A DNA stretch of 64,000 nt from Agrostemma githago. Taxonomy: Eukaryota; Streptophyta; Magnoliopsida; Caryophyllales; Caryophyllaceae. A model generated the notes under the pieces. The model saw nothing but the letters and a program-made list of their open reading frames with translations. It made no database searches and was not told the origin of the DNA. A program made the translations under genes and the position numbers. The stretch's first letter is position 1. Each line of letters opens with the position of its first letter. Location: positions 1,736,001-1,800,000 of the forward strand of contig OY288242.1 of assembly GCA_958450325.1 (NCBI GenBank), given 5' to 3'. This document shows, piece by piece, positions 21,060 through 31,123 of this stretch.

Positions 21060-21790
21060 GGAATTTCCTGTGGCGCCTGACCTGGATGCTCTTTCTGATG
21101 TGGAGGCGGAGGATCTGATGGAGTCCGCTGATTTCTCATTGCTGATCAGGAGGCGGATGGGCAAGAGAGCGTGGACCAGCAGGATGTCGTTGATGACCCC
21201 GGGAGATATTCTGTTGTTGTTCATCAGAGACCCAGGTTTCTGCAGGAGAATCTGCTACAGTTCCGCCTCCACCAGAGGAGAATGTCCAGGCTGTGGACCA
21301 AGTTCTGCTGGAGTGATGTTACTCCTCCTTTGTTTTCGGCTTGTGAATCCTGCATGGCATGAACTTTCGATTTGTTAGTGTTTGCAAAAAATTCTGTAAT
21401 GACTTCGCCTTTGCTCAGGGGAGCGAAGTGTGTTAGCATTTTGTGGCACTTCGTGCCTTAACAGAAGATCGTAATCGTTTGCTTTTGATCGTGGTTGTTT
21501 ACGTTTGATTGTAATCGTTTGTTGTAGTTTTGTCTAACTATCTTCTGTTGTATGCATGCCTTATGTTTGTATGGTCGACCTTTGATAATTGGTGGCCTGG
21601 GGTCTTGTTTTGCCCACTCAGTCAGAGGTGCCACGCTTTGCGTGGGTGCTGAGTGACGCAGGGGACTTGTATTGCCCTGGTTGTAGACACTCAGCACAAG
21701 ACGCACGCCTTCTGTAGAAATTATACACTCCACCAGATTGGTCACCAGTTTTGGTTGAAAAAGCTGACGAAAGATGGTAAAGATGCAATG

Positions 21791-22072
21791 TTTGAAGGTA
21801 TATGGGGGAGGAAATCAAACTTTTGAAAATATGTGAAGGAAGAAAATCCCATTTTGAAGACATGTGAAAAGAAAATCGAATTTCGAAAACATATGAAAAG
21901 AAAATTAGATTTTGAAGACATGTGACAAGAAAATTAAATTTTGAAGACATATGAAAAGAAAATTAAATTTTGAAAACGTATGAAAAGAAAATTAAACTTT
22001 GATGCAAAAGAAAACCGAATTTTAATGCCAAAAGAAAATCAAATTTTGATGTAAAAGAAAATCGAATCTTGA
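21791..22072 (-). repeat. 29-bp tandem repeat array in the Tat-like 3' region
   Basis: Units such as ACATATGAAAAGAAAATTAG repeat with a 29-bp period for about six copies, then continue as shorter 23-25 bp degenerate copies (AAAAGAAAATCAAATTTTGA). Confidence 0.85.
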
Positions 22073-22611
22073 CGACACAAAGGAGAGAGTCAAACTCTAA
22101 AGGCATACTTGAATATAAAACATCTGACTTTCAAAAATCACGAAAAAGAAAGCAAAACAGATAGAAGGACAAAAGAAAGGTTTAAATATATGTTTGCAAG
22201 GTTTGATAAGATGAAACCTGGTTCTGGTGGAGGTGTATCTGGCAGAATAGATGCCATGTTTCTGGCGACAGTGGCCCATGTTTCTGGCGGCAGCGGCCTA
22301 TGTGGTTCTGTCGGACCATAGCACCAAGGGGAGTTCCTTTGCCTATCTGCCCCCTGCATGATTTCCACATTCACCATTGTGGGGGTCATGCAAAACAACT
22401 TCTGCCTCCTCCTGACCCAGATACCTTAAGTATGGTCCAGCAAGTGATCTTCTTAATAGGATACCATCAATGAGGGTGAATTTGAAGCCTCTGATTTCCT
22501 TCTTATCTGCTGGCAGAATGTCACGCTGTAGCCAGTCCTGGTAGGGATTTCTGGGATTCCTTCTTGTTCTGCTGAGGTGCTGCAGACTCCTGCTTCCTGC
22601 AGCCGCAACCC

Positions 22612-23636
22612 CTAGTCTGATGAATTCTCCCTCTTTCCAGGCATCTTGTGTTCCTTTGGACCTTTACAAGTTGCTGGCTCCAGTACGTGGATGATGGGTA
22701 TGGTGGAGACTACACTAGACTTGAACGTTGCCCACAGGGTAGCTAGGGCGTCTGCTTCGGCATTCTGGTCCCTCGGGATTTGGTTGATTGAGAAGGCTAC
22801 GAACCTAAGGGAGAGCTCCTTTGCCACTTCAAGGTAAGACATATCATCTTGGAGTCCTTAGCTGCATACGAACCATTCACATGGTTGACAATCAGTTGGG
22901 GATCGCTGTATGCCTCCAGACGCTTGATTTTGAGGTCTAGAGCCAGCTGGAGACCTAAGATTAGAGCTTTGTATTCTGCCTCGTTACTTGTTGTCCGAAA
23001 CTCGCACCGCACTGCTTGGTCTATGAGATCCCCCTGAGGAGACTTGAGAACTAATCCTGCTCCAGATCCTCGCATGTTGGAGGCACCATCTACATTTAGC
23101 TTCCACACTTGTTCGCCTTTGTCTTCCTCAAGGAGGAGAATGATTTTCTCTGCCTGTGTCTGCAGTGCTGGGCTAAAGTCGGATATGAAGTCTGCTAACG
23201 CCTGAGACTTGATCGCAGTCCTGGGGACAAATTTCATGTCGAAGCCGCTCAAGTGTATGGACCACTTGACCATTCTTCCTGATAACTCAGGTTTTCTCAT
23301 AATAGTTTTGAGTGGATAATTTGTTATTACAGAAATAGCATGCAATTCAAGATAAGATCGAAGTTTATAAGACGCTGTAACAAGTGCAAGTACAAGTTTT
23401 TCAAGGGATGTGTACCTGGTCTCTGCAGGAAGCAGAGACTTACTGACATAATATACTGGCATTGTGCCCCTTCGTACTAATACCGCGCTAACTGCTACCT
23501 CGGTTACTAAAAAATACAGGAAGAGTGGTTTTCCAGGCTCTGGTTTTGATAGTAGAAGTGGAGTGTTGATGTAGTGCTTTAGTTCGTTGAACGCCTTCCC
23601 GTGCTCTGCTGTCCACTCAAACCTTTGGGTCTTCTT
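22612..23636 (-). pseudogene. Tat-like RNase H plus archaeal-type second RNase H
   Basis: Minus strand. First RNase H: MPVYYVSKSLLPAETRYTSL then LVLALVTASYKLRSYL and VITNYPLKTIM, the gypsy RT-RNase H region with mutated catalytic sites. Second: WKLNVDGASNMRGSGAGLVL, FRTTSNEAEYKALILGLQLA, LEAYSDPQLIVNHVNG and IPRDQNAEADALATL, a full D-E-D-D set of an archaeal-type (RVT_3) RNase H. The frame shifts near 22830. Having both domains in this order is characteristic of Tat-lineage elements. No integrase follows. Confidence 0.9.
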
Positions 23637-24050
23637 CAGTATATCATAGAACAGCCGACATCTATCTGAGGATCTGGAGATAAATCTCTCTCAGTTCTGG
23701 AGGTCGTCTTCTCCTGGTCTGCTGGATGCATCTTGATCTGGTTGTACCCATTCTTGTTTAAGTCGGTAAAGTCAACGCATATCCTCCATTTGTCATTCTT
23801 CTTTGGGGCTACCATCACATTAGATAGCCACTCTGGGTACTTCACCTCCCTGATTTTTCCAGCAGCCAGCAGACTGTCTACCTCCTGATTTATGACTTGG
23901 TTTCTCTCTGGGGCAAACTTCCTTCTCTTCTGTTGGACTGGTTTGCAGCTTGGGTACACACTTAGCCTGTGGGTTATAACGCTCGGATCTATACCTACCA
24001 TATCATCATGCGACCAAGCAAAACAATCTATGTTAGTTTTAATAGTTCAA
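23637..24050 (-). pseudogene. Tat-like reverse transcriptase fragment with internal deletion
   Basis: Minus strand. It opens with the sequence before the RT (NLIELLK, CFAWSHDDMVGIDPSVI) and RT motifs EVDSLLAAGKIREVKYPEWL and VMVAPKKNDKWRICVDFTDL. After NLNKN it jumps to GYNQIKMHPADQEKT, skipping the roughly 30 residues normally between. The YxDD catalytic region is not found, so the enzyme is dead. Confidence 0.9.
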
Positions 24051-24192
24051 TGAGGTTTTGGCGGATATTACCTGTACGTTCTGACCCAACCAGCACTTTC
24101 TGCTCTGAGGGCAGCTTATACAGGTTGATTTCATCTACCTAAGTCTGAGGTGGTTCGATGTACTCCTCCTGAATGTGTTGGGTTTTTGATTG

Positions 24193-25183
24193 CTATGCTG
24201 GATCATAAGTAACTCCTCTAGGATCTGAATCCTCCTCTAGCCTGATGACTGCCAATGCTTTTGTTTGCACCTCCTCAAATGTGGTGCATGGATACCTGGT
24301 GAGGTCCTTGTACAGCTCTGAATCCTGGTGGAGTCCCTGGCGGAAGGCTTCTATAGCGGTCGCTATGTCACATCTGGGGATGGTCACTTTCTCTTTAATG
24401 AATCTGCTAAGGAAATCACGCGTGGATTCTTCTTCGAACTCCTGCACCACCTGGTATAGATCGCTGGTTTGCTTCTCCGGTTTTCTGCTGGTGGCAAACT
24501 GCTGGTTGAAAGCATTAACCAAGTCCGCAAAGGAAGTGATACTCCGGTTGGGCAGACTAACGAACCACTGCAGAGCTGCTCCTGACAAGGTGGAGCCAAA
24601 TCCCTTGCACATGCATGCCTCCTTCAGAGGTCCTGCTGCAGTCACCACCATCATCTTCTGCTTATACTGATTGATGTGATCCAGCGGGTCTGCGGTACCG
24701 TCATAGAGTGTCATGGCAGGTAGCATGAATCCCTTGGGTACAGCGACGCAGGCTAGATCATCAGTGAAGGGCGAATCTGTGTAGCTGTCCCTAGCTGCTC
24801 TCTCCAGGGGGCGTGGCATTCCAGCAATCTTGTTGATCAGATCTCTCAATTCCTTCAGTTCCTGGCGATACTGATCTGCTGTGCTGACTGCTCCTGCAAG
24901 AGGGTTAGGAGGAGAAAAGCTGAAAGGTGTACCTCCCGACCATGCTCCTCCAGGGTATTGGTGGCTAGAAGGATTAGGCAACGATGTCGCGTTGATTGTG
25001 GACCCAGATTGCCACCATGTTGCTTGCTGGAATGGGAACTCCTTTTGGATACAGGTTGTTGACGGGGGTCGCCGTGCCGGTTGGGGCTCCTGGCTGCCAT
25101 CCTGACTCCTGTTGGATGGGGGTGGCTGCTGACCATGCTCCTCCAGAGGACTGACCGCTGGATGGGGTGACTACTCCTGGTGG
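24193..25183 (-). pseudogene. Tat-like gag, capsid part
   Basis: Minus strand. The retrotransposon gag domain reads PAMTLYDGTADPLDHINQYK, LSGAALQWFVSLPNRSI, FADLVNAFNQQFATSRK and RDFLSRFIKEKVTIP. A frameshift near 24980 separates it from the Pro/Gly-rich N-terminal part. It ends at 24193 and is directly joined to pre-RT sequence, so the zinc knuckle and protease were deleted. Confidence 0.9.
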
Positions 25184-27211
25184 TGTAACAACCCTAAATT
25201 TTCGCGACCAAAATAACAGAATAAAATAGGAAAATTTAAAGCCGTTACTCCGCATTTAGCTCACAAGGCCAAATGCAAGGCAAAAGAGTAGTATATGAAT
25301 TAAAAAGAAATGTAAATACGATAAATAATTAAATGAAAACGTTGCAGCAGAAGACTTAAGTCCCACAAAATTCAAAACGGTTTAAAACAACTTCAACCCA
25401 CAAATAAATATAAATAGTTTGGAGTTAAACGTTAAATAATAAAATCCTTCCTCGCTCAGCATCCCGAACCAAATGCACCCATGCAGCATATTAATTGTAC
25501 CTATCAACTGTACCCAAAACACAAATAGGTACAGGTTCCAGCGGGGGAACGACCCAAAACAAAAGGACGTCAGCAAAGCTGAGTAAAGTATATTATATTG
25601 AAAACGTAAAACAATAATTATAATTTGTAGTAAACTGAAATCAGAGTTAAATATTATTGTCTCAATACCAAACCAAAAGTACTGTAAAACGGTAGTCAAA
25701 ACCAAAACCAAAACCAACCAAAATATATTGTTTCCACCTGTGTGCCAAGGTCCTACCCTTTTGCACGATCTAGAGGTACCACCTATGCTTAGCTAGACTT
25801 ACTATAGTGCGCACTACTCACAATTGGACAGTCAGTAGGATGAGGCTGCCAAAGGAGGAAGTCTAACTACCTAGCAAGTGGGGAGCCGGAAAAACCCCAC
25901 TTAACACAACTCGGGCCAGGAGTTCAGTTTCGGGACGAAATCCCAGGGACGTCTCAGACGCACCTTAACCTCATAGACCAACATAGCTCCCAGAGTCTGT
26001 ATAACCACCAAAATTGTACCAAAATAATTCCAATATATGACTTGTCACAACGTTCCAATATCCAAAATATTACAAGAGTATCATAAAAATTCATCGTTGA
26101 CAAAATAATTATAAAACCGTTTCAAAAATATAATTTAAACCGAACATGCTCTTTACTTAAAGGTGAAAAGGTCAAAACGTCCTTACCTCTCAAGACGGTC
26201 AATCCAAGGTAATATTATTCAAAGAATTCTTTCTCCTCGAATCCACAAGCTACAAATAATATAAACGATTCAATAACTTAAACCAATCGATTCATATAGA
26301 TATCGTCTCAATCTACTTCTCTTAAAATCCTCCTATAGTGATACACCCAAATTGGTCTAGTACGTATAAGACAAAACAAAGTCTCCCAAATTGAATCAAC
26401 CTTGACCGCAGGTAATATATATATATATATATGTACTAGTGATGTCATCTCTGCATCATCACCAAAATTAACAAAATTTTTGTTGAAATCTGTTCATTAG
26501 CTACTCTAATCCACGCCCAAATCAATTCAACCCTAAATTACTAATAAAACTCAATCAACAGACATACTAATTACCCCAATTTCTGTCCAAACACTACATA
26601 TCTACCTAATTATTAATTTATAGTGAGGAAAAGATTTTAAACCGAACAAAGGAAATTATCAAACTCAAAGTAAATATTAAGACATACGGAGTACTATATA
26701 ATTGGTTCACTAAGCATAAGAAGTATAAAGTACAATTGGTTAAGAAACTTACGATTTAGATAAAGGAGAATGTAAAACTTGTTGGTGTAACCAGGGTCAA
26801 GAACCGATTTTTCAATGACGATAAAATTTAGAAGCGGAAAACAGAGGAATGAAGAGTGGGCGGCAGAGTAGTAAATAAATAAAAAAGATGAATGAATGAT
26901 GAGTATGTTTGCGGCAGAACAAAGAACAATGAATTTGATGTGGGAGGTATAACGTGGGATCTAGGAAGGATTTATTAGGTATTTTTTTTTCCTTCTTTGT
27001 GTTTGACCCAAATTCTAACCCGATACTAAGTCGATTTATAAAATACCGTTCCACTCTAAAAAAAATCAAAAACCGATTTATTATAAGACGACCCAAAATA
27101 CTTTAATTTCATAAGGACATTTAAAATATTTTTCCAACTTAAAAATCTGATTTAAATAAAAGTAGAAAAGTCAAGCTTTATAATTGACTCGGAAAATAAC
27201 GGGGTGTTACA
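25184..27211 (-). mobile_element. Solo LTR, probably Ty3/gypsy, inserted in Tat-like gag (2,028 bp)
   Basis: On the minus strand it begins TGTAACACCCCGTTATTTTC and ends AGGGTTGTTACA. A perfect duplication GGTGG flanks it (25179-25183 and 27212-27216). No coding or internal sequence is present. Its start resembles that of the solo LTR at 3059. A short (AT)n tract lies at about 26408-26432. Confidence 0.9.
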
Positions 27212-27216
27212 GGTGG

Positions 27217-27983
27217 GGTTACAGATTGCCATCTGGGCGCCTGATGAATAGGGTACCTGTAAGAGACAGTGAGTTAGTTCCTCGATTTTCGATGCTAGAG
27301 AAGGAATTACCTGTGATGTGAGATCTGTCGGATGTGGGGCCGTAAGACAGGTAGCCTAGCCCTCGAGGCTCAATGACTGGGTCTGGTGGAGCGAATCCTA
27401 GCTCCAGTCTGGTGACCAATTCTGAGGGAATCTCCCTGGTGGCACGTCTGCTGGCTGTTGGTTCCATGCGGGTGCTGGGCTCTCCTCTAGGCATCAGGAA
27501 CAGCATCTCTGGTGACGGCTGGACCGATGTGGCTGGAGTCTTGTCTGCTGCCGAGATCCGAGCCCTGATATCTTGGTTGTCCTTCTGCAGAGTTTCCACC
27601 GCCTGCTGCAGAGCGTTGATCCCTTGGAGCACATCCTTCAGGGGGTCTGGTGAGGCTGAGATTCTGGAGAAGTCTTCAAGTGACCCTCCTTGAACCGCTG
27701 TTTTGGATGAAGCGCCTTCTCTGTTGGTCCTGAAGGGATTGGACATTTTCGACACCTTAGGCACGTGAGGTGGTCCTGAGGCTACTGGTACGTGTCCTGC
27801 TGCCAGACTGGTAGAGACTGCCTGGGTAAGGGGTGCGAAGATTGATCCTGATGGCCCTAGTGGCGATTCTCCTCTAGCAGGCTGAATTGATGCTCCTAGG
27901 CTGCTAGAGAGACTTCGATCGGATTCGGACATGACGATACGAGATTGCTTCACTGTAGGATGTAGCTTATAGGAAATGATCAC
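27217..27983 (-). pseudogene. Tat-like gag, N-terminal part
   Basis: Minus-strand frame starting near the primer site. From an internal ATG it reads MSESDRSLSSSLGASIQPAR, followed by a Ser/Pro-rich low-complexity region and a predicted helix (LQGINALQQAVETLQKDNQD). It is cut by the solo LTR and resumes at 25183. Confidence 0.7.
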
Positions 27984-27987
27984 TTTT

Positions 27988-28004
27988 CCCCACAGACGGC
28001 GCCA
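27988..28004 (-). other. Tat-like primer binding site
   Basis: The minus strand reads TGGCGCCGTCTGTGGGG three bases inside the 5' LTR, a common plant Ty3/gypsy primer site form. The tRNA is not assigned. Confidence 0.8.
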
Positions 28005-28007
28005 ATT

Positions 28008-28885
28008 TGTTTTGGTAAAAATTTACCGGATCTATGATTTAGATTACGGGTTAAAGCGATTGTCCTATAACTACGGGTTGCCTAAGCGATATCGAACCTA
28101 TTAAACGGAGAACAACGAAAGAGAGAAAATGACACAAAGTTTTGGTGACGCGGAAACCCGATGTGGGAAAAACCGCGGGGGGAGTCGGAGTCCCGCCAAT
28201 ATTCTACTATGAACGGGAAATAGTGAAGAAAATGGAATATAAATACAAGTAATATTGCTATGGTTGTGACTAAAATTGATTGTGAGTGTTTATCGTGATG
28301 TATGCTTGGGTGTGTTTGGATGATGATTCGTTGAGGATGAGTTGAGTAAGGTTGAATGTCCTTCCTCTTTCCTTCTCCTTGCCTTTTATACTGTTATTGG
28401 GCTTGGGACCGTTATCTTTCTTAATTGTCCATAATCTTTGCATTCATTCCTCTTTTATTGCCCTTGACCTTTTCTTCCTAGCCGTTGCATTCCTCTTCTC
28501 CTGATTTCTCTCCTGCTCTGGTGGCACTACCCTGGAATCTAGGGGGTTGGTTATTTGACTAGGTCTTGTACTTGGGGTAGGGTTACTTTGAGTAGTTGGT
28601 TGTCTTCGGCCCATTTCGGGGATTGGATGTTCTCCGGCCCAATGCTACTGTTGGGTTTTACTTTGTTGATTGGTTGACTTTCTTCGTATCGAATCCTTGA
28701 CTTTTACGACTTTGGACTTTCCGAGTATTACTTCGTGATTTTTCCCTTTTTGATTTTCTGACTTCTTGACTTTGACTATCGACTCTCGTCTTTTGACCTT
28801 TTGACCTTTCGACCTTCCGACCTTTGACCATCCATTTGTAATATGCCACGTCGTGCTCTGAGGATGCGGATTTTTATCCCAAACA
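28008..28885 (-). repeat. Tat-like 5' LTR
   Basis: 878 bp, matches 19464-20342 with about ten differences. Confidence 0.95.
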
Positions 28886-29141
28886 CCGACCATAGCATAG
28901 CCAAAAATCTATATCTCTCCTCGCCTTTTAATTTAGCAAGCACCCACAGCAACCTCTGAATGAAAGACGAGACAGGGGCAGCACACAATAGAACCCGAAA
29001 CTCGCTTTGATTCCATAGGTCACTAGTCCACCTGCACTGGAAAAGCGCGTGCATCACTGTCTCAGCCTCACCATTGCAGAGACTACACAGAGAATCCGTG
29101 ATGCAGTGTCTAGTCGCGAGGTTAGTCCGCACCCCGAGCAT
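28886..29141 (-). pseudogene. LINE reverse transcriptase zinc-binding segment
   Basis: Minus strand, continues into 19463-18824 after the insertion is removed. It reads TNLATRHCITDSLCSLCNGE then AETVMHALFQCRWTSDLW. The Cys/His pattern C-X2-C-X7-H-X4-C is that of the zf-RVT region at the end of plant LINE reverse transcriptases. Confidence 0.88.
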
Positions 29142-29147
29142 ATTAGT

Positions 29148-29164
29148 ACATAACCTTGTCTTTT
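29148..29164. repeat. LINE target-site duplication, right copy
   Basis: Identical to 18786-18802; followed by AACG, completing a TTTT/AA endonuclease site. Confidence 0.92.
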
Positions 29165-29174
29165 AACGCAAATT

Positions 29175-29345
29175 CTTTGTGTGTGACGGATATATCCGTC
29201 ACAAACATGTGACGGGTCAAGTAGTACATATAAGACAAAAATGTATAGCGGTATAGGAAAGAGGAAATGCACTTAATTACTTTATCAAATGGGTAATACT
29301 TGACCCGTCATACCTTGATCTGTTACAAGGAAAACTTGCTGATCT
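29175..29345. mobile_element. Foldback-type small element
   Basis: A perfect 22-bp palindrome covers 29182-29203 (half-site TGTGACGGATA). Beyond it GTGACGGGTCAAGTA (from 29210) is inverted as TACTTGACCCGTCA near 29300. Related words occur at 62877-62930, so it is a dispersed family. No coding capacity. Confidence 0.6.
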
Positions 29346-30579
29346 TTTAATGCTTGGATATTATGGTAGGACTAACCAAATTGCTGTGTTTGTTAATTTC
29401 CCGGTATCATATAAGTGTACCTCTGACACCTACTAGAGTCCCAGAATATGCACATCCCAAATTCCAGCCAAGTCACTTTGATGGTAAACGTCATCTTTAG
29501 AGTTTCATTGTTGTATATGTGTTGCGTATGATATCACCACTAGTGTAATACCCGTGACACGTCACGGGGTTGGGAGGGGAGCGTGTTTCGACAAAGAATG
29601 GACAACAGATTGGAGAAAATAATATAGACCAGTTGTTATATGCACTTACAATATATACATGAACTGAATTTGTATTCTAGAAGGGCAAAGTAAGTCAAAT
29701 ATACCACAAATAACGTGAAAGAAGAAGATGTATGTAAAGGAAAGAAAGAGAAGGCAATGTAACACAAAAAGAATATAAATCGAAATTTAGCTACCACGTT
29801 GAATACAATTGTTTTAACTTCTTACTATAGAAAAAGAGTGGGGTATTAATCATATAAATGTTAGTACAAATGTGGGGAATACAGTGTACAGAACATCCGG
29901 GAAGATAAAACCGTAACGACGTACATGATTATCTAACATATTAAATAATAATGCCGTTTTCAACCATGAAATAGTATCATAGATAACGTCAAGATGATAT
30001 ATATATATGAATCTCGAAATCGAGTACTTTACTACATATCTCAAAATTCGATATGAATTACGTTTGAACCGCAAATGTGATGGCTACAAGACGTAGCCAC
30101 ATCTCTTTCCCTAAGAAAACCGCAGCCATGGTATGGGAGGTAGAAAACAACCGAATACATCTTCAAAACAATGGATCAGTAATCAAAATCTTCAAAAGTG
30201 GATACATTGCATCGTGAGAAGGTAATTTACATTTTGTCCATATTTTCTCGCAGCAATGCTGATTGATAAAGATAGCTTGCTTGCTGCATCAACCTTCCCA
30301 GAACACTTGGCCAGATTGTTGTATTTAGATTTGACAATTGCATACCCCTTTCTTCAAATCTGCAAGCAATTGGGGTTTCCCTTTTACTGTTTGTGGATGG
30401 GTATATTAACATCTGGCAGCATGGGTAAGCGTGTGATATGCATAGTAAATTTTCAGAGTATATAAATTTGGTGTGAGATAAGAAAAGATGCCTATGAGAT
30501 AAGAAAAAATTCAGCAAATAAGCAACACTTCTGTACAGGTAAACTTCTAATAAGAACAAATGCCTACTGCGTATTGCTA
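29346..30579. other. Intergenic DNA, no gene supported
   Basis: AT-rich. It contains GTGACACGTCACGG (about 29552), a small self-complementary word, and a few short open frames without recognisable content. Confidence 0.45.
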
Positions 30580-31003
30580 CCCTCCCATGGTTATAATCCA
30601 CAATCTGCCGTATGAAACGCAGTGTAATAGAGTGACTGGAAGAAGTTTCAGTTCCCTCCGTGATCATTTGAGGAGCCTTGGCTACCCCATTAAACAGCAG
30701 CGACCTATTTGGAATGGTGAGACAGACTGTTTCATGAGAGGCTTCTTGATTGTAGCTTGGACACAATCATTCCGAGAAGCATAGTATAAGAGGAAGGAGT
30801 CAGACATAGTAGTCTACATAAACTGGATTTAGGCATAGTATGGTACATACCTCGACATCCATCAGGAGCATTTCAACTGATTCCGTCTTCGACTTATCCT
30901 TGAACTCCGGTCTCTCCCACATGTATGTCACCCTAACGTTCAACTCCCGCAGCCTTACACCCTGGGTAAGAGTCGCAATGGAGACGGTGTTGGAGGTCGA
31001 CAT
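30580..31003 (-). pseudogene. RPA70-like OB-fold protein, decayed
   Basis: Minus strand. Exon 1 (31003-30851) reads MSTSNTVSIATLTQGVRLRE then VRVTYMWERPEFKDKSKTES and EMLLMDVE, ending at a GTATGT donor. That resembles the N-terminal OB-fold of plant RPA70-like proteins. The next segment reads CVQATIKKPLM, QSVSPFQIGRCCLM and, after a +1 shift near 30700, NGVAKAPQMITEGTE and SHSITLRFIRQ. The splice acceptor before it reads CGG instead of CAG (30772-30773). The broken acceptor plus frameshift argue for a pseudogene. RPA70-like proteins bind single-stranded DNA in replication and repair; Helitrons also carry such genes. Family assignment rests on pattern only. Confidence 0.5.
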
Positions 31004-31117
31004 TGAAGTGACAGTAATGGAGATCTAATAACCTTTGAATTGTGATGATCTTTGAATGCATAGAAGAATTTGAAAGAGTTTGAGAGTAGTTCAAAATTGT
31101 GAGATATACGAAGTACA

Positions 31118-31123
31118 TATATA
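31118..31123 (-). promoter_or_regulatory. TATA-like box upstream of the RPA70-like gene
   Basis: TATATA on the minus strand, about 115 bp before the ATG at 31003, which would place transcription start near 31090. It could be the old promoter of the pseudogene. Confidence 0.4.

Larger units (their letters stand above)
19464..28885 (-). mobile_element. Tat-like Ty3/gypsy LTR retrotransposon, minus strand, internally deleted
   Basis: LTRs at 19464-20342 and 28008-28885 (TG...CA) and a perfect 5-bp duplication CCGAC (19459-19463 and 28886-28890). The 5' LTR is on the right, next to a primer site at 27988-28004. Coding order on the minus strand: gag, partial reverse transcriptase, RNase H, then a second RNase H of archaeal type. 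An antisense ORF and a tandem array lie before the 3' LTR. The double RNase H, antisense ORF and 3' array are Tat-lineage features. Protease, much of the reverse transcriptase and integrase are missing. The LTRs differ at only about ten sites, so this is a young insertion. Confidence 0.93.
18803..29147 (-). mobile_element. 5'-truncated L1-type LINE, minus strand
   Basis: Flanked by a perfect 17-bp target duplication (18786-18802 and 29148-29164). A short poly(A) (on the minus strand) lies at the left end. Without the Tat-like insertion it is about 0.9 kb, so only the 3' end of the LINE was copied, as is common for L1. Content: a zinc-knuckle-like reverse transcriptase C-terminal segment and an RNase H domain. 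Confidence 0.9.

Noticed and set aside
24245..24670. 141-codon plus-strand open frame
   Set aside because: It lies exactly opposite the Tat-like gag capsid domain and has no protein-like pattern of its own.
26408..26432. (AT)n tract
   Set aside because: Ordinary dinucleotide microsatellite inside a solo LTR.
27373..27693. 106-codon plus-strand open frame
   Set aside because: Antisense shadow of the low-complexity gag N-terminus.
30227..30560. Long C-terminal extension of the minus-strand frame after the RPA70-like segment
   Set aside because: Beyond about 30580 the reading has no OB-fold resemblance and looks like chance open frame.
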